NCBI GenBank assembly: GCA_046328715.1
Contig: JAXLWB010000003.1
Coordinates: forward strand, 186,001 to 250,000
Length of the DNA: 64,000 bases
Direction: 5' to 3'
DNA from: JAXLWB01 sp046328715
GTDB lineage: Bacteria; Chloroflexota; Anaerolineae; Caldilineales; Caldilineaceae
Shown here: positions 33,772-42,020 of the stretch, in pieces
How the letters are laid out: each line of letters opens with the position of its first letter
Numbering within the stretch: position 1 is the first letter of the stretch
Translations under genes and position numbers: made by a program
The notes under the pieces: model-generated
The model's database searches: none
Seen by the model: the letters and a program-made list of their open reading frames with translations, nothing else
Told to the model about the DNA's origin: nothing

Positions 33772-36356
33772 GTGATGATGTTTCGTTCGCCCAGTGGTTG
33801 CGCCAACGTCGCCGTCAGTTTGACCTTACACAGGCGGAGTTGGCCGAAAAAAGTCATTATGCGCTGAGCACTATCCGCAAACTCGAAACCGACGAGTTGA
33901 TCCCATCGCAGGAATTGGCGGAGCGGCTGGCTGAAGTCTTGGCCGTGCCGCCTGCCGAACGGGCAGAGTTTGTCAAGTTTGCGCGCGGGCGCACTAATCC
34001 CGTTGCCACACCTAGGGTGGTCGAACCATCAGGTTCAGCGCCACTCGCTTCAAACCAGGAAGCGCAGAAAAACCAACACGCTCCGTCACCAGCACAGCCA
34101 CGTAGTGTACGCCTTTCAAATGTACCGGTTCCACTCACACAATTGGTTGGGCGAGAGCAGGAAGTCGCACAGATCGTAGAGCGCTTGCACCAGCCGATGA
34201 CGCGGCTATTAACCTTGACCGGTGCGCCAGGCAGTGGCAAGACACGCTTAAGTATCACCGTAGCCCAATTGCTGCGCAGCGACTTTCAAGATGGGGTTCA
34301 CTTTACCTCGCTGGCACCGATCAGCGATCCGGCACTGGTGCTTTCGACGGTGGCACACGGTTTGGGTCTGCATGAGGCAGGTGCGCCAGAGCAGGCTGAT
34401 TTCGGTCCGCTCGCTGCCGATGAGCCACCCCCATTGCGCCAGTTGAGTCACTTTCTGCATGACAAAGAAATCCTGCTGGTGCTGGACAACTTCGAGCAGG
34501 TAACAGAAGCAAGCGAAACATTGGTACAGCTTTTGCAGGCAGCACCCGATATCAAAATCCTGGTCACCAGCCGTGAGCCATTGCGGGTCTATGGCGAATC
34601 AGAGTTCTGGGTGGCACCGCTGACATTGCCGCCGACCAAGGGCGCTACACTAACTGATCTACAAAACAATCCTGCTGTTCGCCTCTTTGTCGAGCGTGCT
34701 CGGGCAGTACAACACTCATTTGTGTTGACAACCGATAATTTGAGGACAGTCGTCCAGATCTGTACCCGACTGGATGGATTGCCGCTTGCGCTGGAGATGG
34801 CCGCTGCCCAGATGAAGTGGCTGGCGCTTCCGGCGATTTGGACACAGCTTTCTAGTTTACCACTCAACTTGCGCCGCACTTGGCGCGATGCCAATCCACG
34901 GCAGGCCACTTTGCGCAGCGCGATTGAGTGGAGCTATCAGTTGTTGACTAGAGACGAGCAGCAACTTTTCAACCTCTTCGGGCTGTTTGTTGGCGGAGGC
35001 TCAGTTGAAGCGCTTCATGCAGTCCGCAGTTCTGCACCAGGGAATGAGACAATTGAAGAGACGGAAACTCAACTGCAATCACTGGTTGAACACAGTCTGC
35101 TCCAGGTGCAATTTAACGATGACGGTGTCGCCCGCTATCGCATGTTGGAGACAATCCGTGACTATGCGTTCGAGCAATTGGAGGCACAAGGAGACGTAGG
35201 GGCTGCCCTCCAGCGCCAAATACACTATTATCTGGATTTGGCGCAACGCTCGCTCGCAGAGTTATCGGGTGCGCAGGGCAAAGTGTGGCTAGAGCGGCTG
35301 CAAGCGGAACATAATAACTACCGTGCGCTGCTTCAACGTTTCATCGAGAAGCGCGGCGTAGATAGTGAAAGCGGATTACGCCTGGTAGCAGCGCTCAGTC
35401 GCTTCTGGCACCGTGCCGGGCATTGGCATGAAGGGCGGCGCTGGTTTGAACTGGCATTGGCGCAGGATGGTCCTGCGCCCGCTGAATTGCGAGCCGTGGT
35501 TTTGCGCCATTTGGCCAGTTTTCTCGTAAATCAGGGTGAGCAGAAAAAGGCATTGCATTATGCCGAAGAGAGTTTGACACTGTTACGTCAGGACAACGAC
35601 CCGAGCAAGGTAGCCGATGTCTTGTACGTTTTGGGCTTTATTTGTCTGCGCCTGCGAGCCTATGCCCGTGCGCAGAGCTATCTTGAAGCGAGTGCGTCAC
35701 TGCTGGACGCCAAGACACAGCGCGTCACCTTGCAAAATGTGCTGGACACGCTCGGCTACCTGATGTTAGCCCAGGGAGATGATCGGCAAGGTCAACACTA
35801 TTACACCCAGTTTCTAGTTCTTGCTCGTCAGGCTGGGGATAACAACGCGATTGCCAACGCGCTCAATGGGCTAGGCGAGTTGGCCCGTTGGCGCAGAGAG
35901 TATGCCAGCGCCATTCGTTATTTTGAGGAAAGCATCGAGTATGCGAACCGCTCTGGTTCACAGGGGGCACAGGTGAGTAAAGTGCCCAACTGTGCCTTTG
36001 CCTACTTGCAGCAGGGCAATCTACCCCAGGCGACTCGCTTGTTTAGCGAAGGGCTCCGTTTAAGTCAAGAAACAGGTGACAAGGTAGTGCTGATGCAATG
36101 TCTGGCTGGGGTAGCTGGAATGGCGATCAAGCGTGCTCAATATCACCAGGCGGCTCAACTGAGCAGTGCAACGCAACAACTTCTACAAGCTGCCTCACTC
36201 CACCTCGATGTGACCGATCAGAGAGATTTTGAGGAGAGCGTTGCCGTGCTGCGCACCAAGTTAGAATCTGAAGCTATGGCGACTGCTTGGGCGTTGGGAT
36301 GGGCGATGAGTTTAGAAGAGGCCGTGGGCTTGGCGAGAAGGATTCTACACGATTGA
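33768..36356 (+). CDS. Large regulator: XRE-type HTH, NB-ARC-like ATPase, TPR repeats
   Basis: 862 residues. An XRE/Cro HTH (about 8-60) is followed by a Pro/Ser linker, then a STAND-type ATPase with Walker A GAPGSGKT (152-159), Walker B ILLVLDNFEQV and the VTSREPL sensor. About 350 C-terminal residues form TPR-like helical repeats. Such proteins bind DNA and switch upon ligand or partner binding through the ATPase and TPR parts. The only usable start is TTG at 33768, with AAGGGA upstream inside the YdeI-like gene and a TTGA overlap. It may regulate itself and its neighbour; targets are unknown. Confidence 0.85.
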   Translation: MSDDVSFAQWLRQRRRQFDLTQAELAEKSHYALSTIRKLETDELIPSQELAERLAEVLAVPPAERAEFVKFARGRTNPVATPRVVEPSGSAPLASNQEAQKNQHAPSPAQPRSVRLSNVPVPLTQLVGREQEVAQIVERLHQPMTRLLTLTGAPGSGKTRLSITVAQLLRSDFQDGVHFTSLAPISDPALVLSTVAHGLGLHEAGAPEQADFGPLAADEPPPLRQLSHFLHDKEILLVLDNFEQVTEASETLVQLLQAAPDIKILVTSREPLRVYGESEFWVAPLTLPPTKGATLTDLQNNPAVRLFVERARAVQHSFVLTTDNLRTVVQICTRLDGLPLALEMAAAQMKWLALPAIWTQLSSLPLNLRRTWRDANPRQATLRSAIEWSYQLLTRDEQQLFNLFGLFVGGGSVEALHAVRSSAPGNETIEETETQLQSLVEHSLLQVQFNDDGVARYRMLETIRDYAFEQLEAQGDVGAALQRQIHYYLDLAQRSLAELSGAQGKVWLERLQAEHNNYRALLQRFIEKRGVDSESGLRLVAALSRFWHRAGHWHEGRRWFELALAQDGPAPAELRAVVLRHLASFLVNQGEQKKALHYAEESLTLLRQDNDPSKVADVLYVLGFICLRLRAYARAQSYLEASASLLDAKTQRVTLQNVLDTLGYLMLAQGDDRQGQHYYTQFLVLARQAGDNNAIANALNGLGELARWRREYASAIRYFEESIEYANRSGSQGAQVSKVPNCAFAYLQQGNLPQATRLFSEGLRLSQETGDKVVLMQCLAGVAGMAIKRAQYHQAAQLSSATQQLLQAASLHLDVTDQRDFEESVAVLRTKLESEAMATAWALGWAMSLEEAVGLARRILHD

Positions 36357-36403
36357 CATAAAATGGAATCGCAGATGACACTGACAAAAGAGCAGAAAAA
36401 TAA

Positions 36404-36610
36404 TCAGGCATCGCAGGGATTGCCCGAATAGACCACTTGCAAGGCTGGTTTAAGTCCAGGGAGTTGCAGGGCGCTAAGCTCATCGACTAGCTTGGCGACG
36501 AGTGCAGAAATCTGCCGATCCAGCCAAGCGAGACATTGAGCTGATAAAGGTGTCGAGGCTTCTCCACTGCCGCAAAACAGTGTTGTTGTGAAAGTTGTGA
36601 AGATGTTCAT
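36404..36610 (-). CDS. Small hypothetical protein
   Basis: 68 residues, not recognised. The ATG at 36610 has GAGGA about ten bases upstream. The sequence is moderately hydrophobic and helical (LAWLDRQISALVAKLVDELSALQL) with three Cys. It lies between a convergent regulator gene and the leuA terminator; the longer open frame upstream reads through a palindromic repeat and is not real. Weak support. Confidence 0.35.
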   Translation of the reverse strand: MNIFTTFTTTLFCGSGEASTPLSAQCLAWLDRQISALVAKLVDELSALQLPGLKPALQVVYSGNPCDA

Positions 36611-36652
36611 GGCGTTGCATTCCTCGAAACAAAGTACTACACAGAGTGCACT

Positions 36653-36725
36653 AGAGGAGGCACAGAGTACACAAAGCACAAGAGAGAATTCTCTGTTTCC
36701 TCTCAGTGTTCTCTGTGCCTCCTCT
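36653..36725. repeat. Palindromic repeat with CACAGAG words
   Basis: AGAGGAGGCACAGAG (36653-36667) pairs perfectly with 36711-36725; further partial CACAGAG copies extend both arms. The element separates the small gene at 36404 from the leuA terminator. Confidence 0.75.
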
Positions 36726-36757
36726 GCGCCCTCTGTGTCCTGAAACATAAAAAATCA

Positions 36758-36800
36758 GCCGCTTAACTCGTTGTAGGTAATTTACCACGAGTCAAGCGGC
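36758..36800 (-). terminator. Rho-independent terminator of leuA
   Basis: Arms 36758-36771 and 36787-36800 pair with one mismatch over 14 bp. On the minus strand the stem is followed by TGATTTTTTATG, a good U-tract. It lies about 100 bases after the leuA stop and closes the branched-chain amino acid block. Confidence 0.75.
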
Positions 36801-36896
36801 CGATCTGTGTTTTGGAGAATGCGTCTCTTGTGCGTTACATCACAACTATGTCAAGTGGGCAAAACGTTCATCACTTTGCCACCCTGCAACTTTTTA

Positions 36897-38666
36897 CTAC
36901 ACTCCCGCCTCAATTGCCAATTCACCTTCCTGCTCGCGCTGTGAACGTTCCTCGCGCATGTTGGCCGTCATACGGTTGAGCGCTTGCAGATAGGCCTTAG
37001 CGCTGGCAACGATGATGTCGGTGTCCACGCCGCGACCGCTGTAGATGCGGCGGCGTGGGCGGCCTTGGGCCGTTTCCTTGTAACCACGGCTATCCGGCGC
37101 TTCAATGCGCACGGTCACGTCGCCATTGGCATCGGTGCTTTCAGTGACCGCCTGCACCAAGTACTCGATCAGGTTATTGGGCACGTTGACGATCTGGTCG
37201 ATGGCCTTGTAAACAACATCGACCGGACCGACACCGATCGCGGTGCTGACACGTTCCATGCCAGTTGCCTTTTCCAGCAAGCGCACCAACGCGGTTGGCG
37301 TTAAGCCCGAACCACATTGCACTTGCATGCTAATAAGCTCCCAGGCTTCCATCGGCTGGTAGACCTCGTCGCCCACAATCGCTTCCAGATCGGCGTCGGT
37401 GACGACCTTCTTCTTGTCAGCCACCTCTTTGAAGCGGGCAAAGACCTCGGCCAGCTTTTCCTTGGAGAGATGATAGCCCATATCCTCCAGTTTGCGCCCC
37501 AGTGCAGCGCGACCGCTATGCTTGCCCAGGACCAGACGGCTCTGCGGAATGCCAATCGTCGAGGCATCCATGATCTCGTAGGTGCGCTTGTTCTTCAACA
37601 TGCCATCCTGATGGATACCAGCCTCGTGGGCAAAGGCATTCGAGCCGACGATGGCCTTATTAGGCTGAATCACCATGCCAGTGTAGCGGCTGACCATATC
37701 GCTGGCCCGATGGATCTCCTGGGTAACAATATTGGTATCCAGGTCAAAGATCGGCTGGCGGACGTGGATGGTCAGGACCGATTCTTCCAGGCTAGTGTTG
37801 CCAGCGCGCTCGCCGATGCCGTTGATTGTCACTTCGATCTGACGGGCACCGTTGCGCACGCCTGCCAATGTATTGGCGGTGGCCAATCCCAGGTCATTGT
37901 GGCAATGGGTGCTGAAGATCACATCCTTGGCCCCTGGCACATTTTGGCGCAGATAGTCAATCAAGGCCCCGTACTCTTCAGGCGTGGTATAGCCAACTGT
38001 GTCGGGAATGTTGAGCGTGGTTGCGCCGGCCTGAATTGCCACTGACAGGACGCGCACCAGGAACATCGGATCGCTGCGTCCGGCATCTTCCGGACTAAAT
38101 TCAACATCGCTGCAGAGGCTGCGAGCGTATTGCACCATGTCACCCACGGTTTCCAGCACCTGATCGGGCGACATGCGTAGTTTGTGCTGCATATGGATTT
38201 CGCTGGTCGCCAGGAAGGTATGAATGCGCGGTCGCACGGCACCTTTGACCGCTTCCCAGGCTTTGTCGATGTCATTTTTGTTGGCACGGGCGAGGCCAGC
38301 AATCGTGGGTGGGGCGCACCATTCGCCATCCTTGCCTTTGCGTGGCGTCCGGCCTACGGTTTCGGCGATGCGGCGTACGGCTTCCAGGTCGTTCGGGCTG
38401 GAGGCAGGAAAACCGGCTTCCATGATGTCTACGCCCAGGCGGGCCAGTTGTTGGGCGATTTCTAGCTTTTCTTTATCATTGAGCGTCGCCCCTGGCGATT
38501 GTTCGCCGTCGCGCAAGGTGGTGTCAAAGACCCGTACGACATTACCATGTGCAACCTGCCGTGCAAAGGCCTGAATGTCGTGAATACGAAATTGCTCGCC
38601 ATCAACGGGAATGTCTTCTTGAACTGCAACCTCGCCCTTGTTGCCGTCGCCGTTATGATTTTCCAT
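36897..38666 (-). CDS. leuA: 2-Isopropylmalate synthase
   Basis: 589 residues. It condenses acetyl-CoA with 2-ketoisovalerate, the first committed step to leucine. The DRE-TIM barrel shows FDTTLRDGEQSPG (metal and substrate binding) and the metal-site motif THCHNDLGLA. The C-terminal LeuA dimer domain (from about 450) binds leucine for feedback inhibition. Slightly longer than the usual 510-560, with a charged N-terminal extension of about 40 residues. The ribosome site is CGGAGGTT. A separate short frame with a perfect Shine-Dalgarno overlaps its start (see 38653-38796). It ends the minus-strand ilv/leu block. Confidence 0.95.
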   Translation of the reverse strand: MENHNGDGNKGEVAVQEDIPVDGEQFRIHDIQAFARQVAHGNVVRVFDTTLRDGEQSPGATLNDKEKLEIAQQLARLGVDIMEAGFPASSPNDLEAVRRIAETVGRTPRKGKDGEWCAPPTIAGLARANKNDIDKAWEAVKGAVRPRIHTFLATSEIHMQHKLRMSPDQVLETVGDMVQYARSLCSDVEFSPEDAGRSDPMFLVRVLSVAIQAGATTLNIPDTVGYTTPEEYGALIDYLRQNVPGAKDVIFSTHCHNDLGLATANTLAGVRNGARQIEVTINGIGERAGNTSLEESVLTIHVRQPIFDLDTNIVTQEIHRASDMVSRYTGMVIQPNKAIVGSNAFAHEAGIHQDGMLKNKRTYEIMDASTIGIPQSRLVLGKHSGRAALGRKLEDMGYHLSKEKLAEVFARFKEVADKKKVVTDADLEAIVGDEVYQPMEAWELISMQVQCGSGLTPTALVRLLEKATGMERVSTAIGVGPVDVVYKAIDQIVNVPNNLIEYLVQAVTESTDANGDVTVRIEAPDSRGYKETAQGRPRRRIYSGRGVDTDIIVASAKAYLQALNRMTANMREERSQREQEGELAIEAGV

Positions 38667-38796
38667 AATTGGTAACCTCCGAAAGTTGGTGATTGAATAT
38701 GAGATTTGCGAATTGTGAGTTGCGAATTATGAATTGCGAAGCCTGCGGCTGCACAACTCTGCCACTTTTCCAAAGATCACTAAGACCGTCGTCCAT
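38653..38796 (-). CDS. Short upstream frame overlapping the leuA start
   Basis: 47 codons starting MDDGLSDLWKSG. The ATG is preceded by AAAGGAGGTGAT (38801-38812), an essentially perfect Shine-Dalgarno, far stronger than most in this window. It ends in a TAA 14 bases inside leuA, in another frame, so its ribosomes could re-initiate on leuA. The middle (SQFIIRNSQFAN) is coded by an AATTCGCAA word repeat that seems inserted. It lacks a run of Leu codons, so it is not a classical leucine leader peptide. Confidence 0.45.
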   Translation of the reverse strand: MDDGLSDLWKSGRVVQPQASQFIIRNSQFANLIFNHQLSEVTNYGKS

Positions 38797-38866
38797 ATCA
38801 ATCACCTCCTTTCGTCCTTTCATTCTGTGGAGTCACATTCAATTCCATCGATTTGCACTTGACCGG

Positions 38867-39508
38867 TTACAGCTTGGCAACGGCCTGGGTAACCTTCGTA
38901 GCTAACGATGCACTATCGGTCACACACAAATCTAAATCCCGTAGCAACCCATCGGCTACAGAATAGATCCAGCCATGCACGGTAAAGTGTTGACCTTGTT
39001 CCCAAGCATTTTGCACAATTGTGGTTTGACAGACATTCGCCACCTGCTCGATCACGTTCAATTCACACAGGCGGTCGAGTTGCTGCTGTTCGTCGCCACA
39101 GGTGGCCAGAAGCTGATCATACTTGTGGCGCACATCCTGAACATGACGCAACCAATTATCGATCAAGCCAAGCTTGCTGTTACGAAACGCAGCCTGCACG
39201 CCGCCACAGCCATAGTGACCACAGACAATGATGTGTTTTACTTGCAAAACATCTACCGCAAATTGCAACACAGACAGAAAATTCAGATCGCTGTGGACCA
39301 CTACATTGGCCACGTTGCGATGAACAAACATCTCGCCTGGCAGCAGGTCCACCAACTGAGTGGCTGGCACCCGACTATCTGCGCAGCCGATCCAAAGATA
39401 GGCAGGCTTTTGCTGCAAGGCAAGCTGCTGAAAAAAATCAGGCATCGCCGCAGTCATTGAGGCAGCCCACGCACGGTTTTTGGCGAGAAGTTGTTGGATG
39501 TCGTCCAT
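38867..39508 (-). CDS. Beta-carbonic anhydrase
   Basis: 213 residues. Interconverts CO2 and bicarbonate using zinc held by Cys42 (GCADSRV), His98 and Cys101 (CGHYGCGG), with Asp44-Arg46 as the catalytic pair. The ATG at 39508 gives the usual short N-terminal helix; an upstream TTG-type extension reads through repeat DNA. It lies between ilvC and leuA on the same strand, separated from both by repeat-filled gaps, so it may have its own promoter. CO2 released by acetolactate synthase and bicarbonate demand elsewhere give a loose link to the block. Confidence 0.92.
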   Translation of the reverse strand: MDDIQQLLAKNRAWAASMTAAMPDFFQQLALQQKPAYLWIGCADSRVPATQLVDLLPGEMFVHRNVANVVVHSDLNFLSVLQFAVDVLQVKHIIVCGHYGCGGVQAAFRNSKLGLIDNWLRHVQDVRHKYDQLLATCGDEQQQLDRLCELNVIEQVANVCQTTIVQNAWEQGQHFTVHGWIYSVADGLLRDLDLCVTDSASLATKVTQAVAKL

Positions 39509-39590
39509 AGGATTATACAAGATTAAAGATTGAGACGAGAGATTAACAATCACTACACGTAGATTTAGCGCTTAGATGGTCGAGAGATCT

Positions 39591-39682
39591 GTCATTCTGA
39601 GGAACAGTTTTATGCGACGAAGAATCTTGTGGGGCAGACCGACCAAGATTCTTCGCTCGAAAAAGCTCTCGCTCAGAATGAC
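39591..39682. repeat. Nested inverted repeat downstream of ilvC
   Basis: Outer arms GTCATTCTGAG (39591-39601) and 39672-39682, inner arms CGAAGAATCTTG (39618-39629) and 39644-39655, all perfect. This word is common as a dispersed element in several bacterial phyla. It lies between ilvC and the carbonic anhydrase gene. The whole gap 39509-39741 contains no gene. Confidence 0.8.
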
Positions 39683-39741
39683 AAATTTTAGGTTCAAGCC
39701 AAATCTCGCAATCTCCTAATCTATACCTTCTAGTCACTTTC

Positions 39742-41217
39742 CTAGCCAAACAACGAAATATCCACCGACGGGCGCATCTCGGAACAGACAGCCAATACGC
39801 CGTGGATGTTGTTGTGAATGAAGTTGTCGAACAGTTCTTCGTCTACCTGATTGCCAGCGTCGATGGCGGTCATCGCCTGCTGCATCAGGATGTGATCGAA
39901 GCGCGGGGCCCACTTACGTGTGCCGAGGCGCGCCGTGGTCGAGCAGTTGTCGACCATAAAGGCGACACCTTTGTAGTGCATATAGGGGTTGAGCGAATCG
40001 ACTGCTTCGATGATCGACTCGTTGGCAATCTCGGAATACGGGTGGCCCTTTTCCTTGAGTAGGTCGATCTGTGCCATCATGGTGGCGACATAGACGCCCG
40101 CTGTGATCGGATTGAGCGGAATCTTGTCGGCCTGGCGCTTGGCACGCACGCCGACACCGACCTGCCACATCTCCGTGCCGTCGATCTTGCCCATCGGGTA
40201 GCGTTTGAAGCGTTCCTGAGCATCGATGACGCTGCGAATCTCATTACCGCCCGATACTTCCGAGTAAATTTCCATCAAAATCTCAAAGGCGGGGCCATAG
40301 GCTGCTGAGTAAGCACGACGGAATTGCTCTTGGCCAGCAGGGTCGAGCGATTCGTAGACGGCCAGAATACCCTTCTTAGAGATTGTTTGGCTGATCGGAC
40401 CGGTGATCGACTCGACGGCATTGTTAAAGGCATCTTCCTTCGACATGCCGTGGCTAACAAACCAGCGGTAGAGCACTTCCACAATGCCATGTACGGCACC
40501 GAGCAGAATGCCGCGTTCGCCGAAAATATCGGACTTGTACTCCGATTCAAGGGTGGTCATGAAGGTATAAGGCGAGCCGAGCGCCACGGACCAACCAAGT
40601 GCATAGTCGGTGGCATGGCCGTTGACATCCTGATGGACGGCAAAGCTGGCATTGATCCCGGCACCGTTGACTTCCTTGCCCTGTTCGTAGAGGCGGCGGA
40701 CTGAGGGTCCCATGCCCTTGGGGCAGACAGCAATCACGTTGATATTGGTGGGGAAGCTTTCGCCGATGCTTTGCAGGTGGCCCAGCAAAAAGCCGTGGGA
40801 GAGTCCCAGGGTGGCTCCGGGGCGGATGGCGGCAAAGACTTCTTTGTGGGTATTGGCGGCAGCGGCGTCGGCGATCAACAACAAAACCATGTCGGACTCG
40901 CGGATGACGTCGAACATTTCGCCCAGGGTGCCGTTGGCCTTGGTGAAGCCAACCTTCTCCGCCTGCGCCATTGAGGATGAACCTTCACGCAGACCGACCT
41001 TGACCTTGATGTTGGTGCCTTGCAGCGAATCACGCAGATTCTGGGCTTGCGCCGGACCCTGCGACGACCAACCGATCACGCCGATCTGCTTAATGCCCTC
41101 AAAGGCTTTGGGCAGCAACGGGAAGAGATGGCGACCGCCTACCACAACCTGCTCAACCGTGTCGCCGATCTGAATGGTCTCCTTTTTGAAGACCTTGGTT
41201 TGGAAATCCAAATTCAT
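39742..41217 (-). CDS. ilvC: Ketol-acid reductoisomerase, long class II (plant-like)
   Basis: 491 residues, well above the 330 of class I. It converts 2-acetolactate or 2-aceto-2-hydroxybutyrate to the dihydroxy acids with NADPH and Mg2+. The Rossmann motif is GVIGWSSQGPAQAQNLRD. Blocks such as CPKGMGPSVRRLYEQGKE, GERGILLGAVHGIVE and NCSTTARLGTRKWAPRFD match the chloroplast enzymes of plants much more closely than the usual bacterial short form. The ATG at 41217 has AGAGGAATT before it. It follows ilvN on the same strand after a palindromic gap. Confidence 0.95.
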   Translation of the reverse strand: MNLDFQTKVFKKETIQIGDTVEQVVVGGRHLFPLLPKAFEGIKQIGVIGWSSQGPAQAQNLRDSLQGTNIKVKVGLREGSSSMAQAEKVGFTKANGTLGEMFDVIRESDMVLLLIADAAAANTHKEVFAAIRPGATLGLSHGFLLGHLQSIGESFPTNINVIAVCPKGMGPSVRRLYEQGKEVNGAGINASFAVHQDVNGHATDYALGWSVALGSPYTFMTTLESEYKSDIFGERGILLGAVHGIVEVLYRWFVSHGMSKEDAFNNAVESITGPISQTISKKGILAVYESLDPAGQEQFRRAYSAAYGPAFEILMEIYSEVSGGNEIRSVIDAQERFKRYPMGKIDGTEMWQVGVGVRAKRQADKIPLNPITAGVYVATMMAQIDLLKEKGHPYSEIANESIIEAVDSLNPYMHYKGVAFMVDNCSTTARLGTRKWAPRFDHILMQQAMTAIDAGNQVDEELFDNFIHNNIHGVLAVCSEMRPSVDISLFG

Positions 41218-41276
41218 TGCTAATTCCTCTTTTTGTTTTATGTAAAACAAGATAATTGTTGGGGGAAGAGTGGAAG

Positions 41277-41331
41277 AGTTGAAAAGTTGAAGAGTCGAAA
41301 CGTCACTTTGCCACTCTTCAACTTTTCAACT
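41277..41331. repeat. 19-bp perfect inverted repeat between ilvN and ilvC
   Basis: AGTTGAAAAGTTGAAGAGT (41277-41295) pairs with 41313-41331; extra TTCAACTTTT copies continue to the ilvN stop at 41351-41353. It fills most of the intercistronic gap. Confidence 0.8.
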
Positions 41332-41350
41332 TTTTTACTTTTCAACTTTT

Positions 41351-41923
41351 CTACACCCCACCTGTTTTCTGCCGTTCTGCTTCATTCACCTGTTTACCAT
41401 TGGCACGTGCACGCCAGACAGCCGTTGCCTGCGAAATGCGTGAGGAGGTTTGGCTCTTGATCATCGCAACCGGACCTGTACGCACCATTTCGATGATCTC
41501 GAAGTTCTCCAGCAAACCGATCAAGGATTCGATCTTTGATTGTTCACCTACAATCTGCACAATCAACTCTTCGATCCCGACATCCACGATTTCAGCCTGT
41601 TTCAATTGGACCAGACTCACAATTTCAGCGCGTGTGTTGGCATTGGCCCTGACTTTAATCAGTGCCAATTCATGCAAGACACAACTTTGTGTCGCCATGA
41701 TCTCGACGCGTGTAACATCAACAATTTTACGCAATTGTTTGACCGCTTGATCAACGTTGCGATCGGTACCATCGAGCACGAAGGTCATGCGGCTGATTCC
41801 TGGTGTTTCACTAGCCCCGACTTGCAGACTGTCAATATTAAAATTGCGGCGGCGCAGTAGCCCTGCCACGCGAGTCAGGACACCGGGTTTATCACGCATC
41901 CAGGAGATGAGTGTGTATTTCAT
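41351..41923 (-). CDS. ilvN: Acetolactate synthase small (regulatory) subunit
   Basis: 190 residues. An N-terminal ACT domain (SWMRDKPGVLTRVAGLL, then RNFNIDSLQVG) binds valine or other branched-chain amino acids. A second ACT-like domain lies at 75-160. It stabilises and gives feedback control to the large subunit. The C-terminal tail is a little longer than usual. The ATG at 41923 starts the ACT strand directly; the longer open frame to 41992 runs into repeat DNA. It lies just after ilvB. Confidence 0.93.
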   Translation of the reverse strand: MKYTLISWMRDKPGVLTRVAGLLRRRNFNIDSLQVGASETPGISRMTFVLDGTDRNVDQAVKQLRKIVDVTRVEIMATQSCVLHELALIKVRANANTRAEIVSLVQLKQAEIVDVGIEELIVQIVGEQSKIESLIGLLENFEIIEMVRTGPVAMIKSQTSSRISQATAVWRARANGKQVNEAERQKTGGV

Positions 41924-41950
41924 AATGTTTCTCGTTTTTGATTGAGTGAG

Positions 41951-42010
41951 ATTGAGAGATTCGGAGATTAGGAGATTATATGAATTTCTCAATCTCTTAA
42001 TCTCTAATCT
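41951..42010. repeat. Imperfect palindrome between ilvB and ilvN
   Basis: GAGATT words on the left (41951-41980) face AATCTC words on the right (41987-42010), giving several overlapping imperfect stems. Same word family as 31933-31970. Confidence 0.6.
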
Positions 42011-42020
42011 CTATTTTTTA

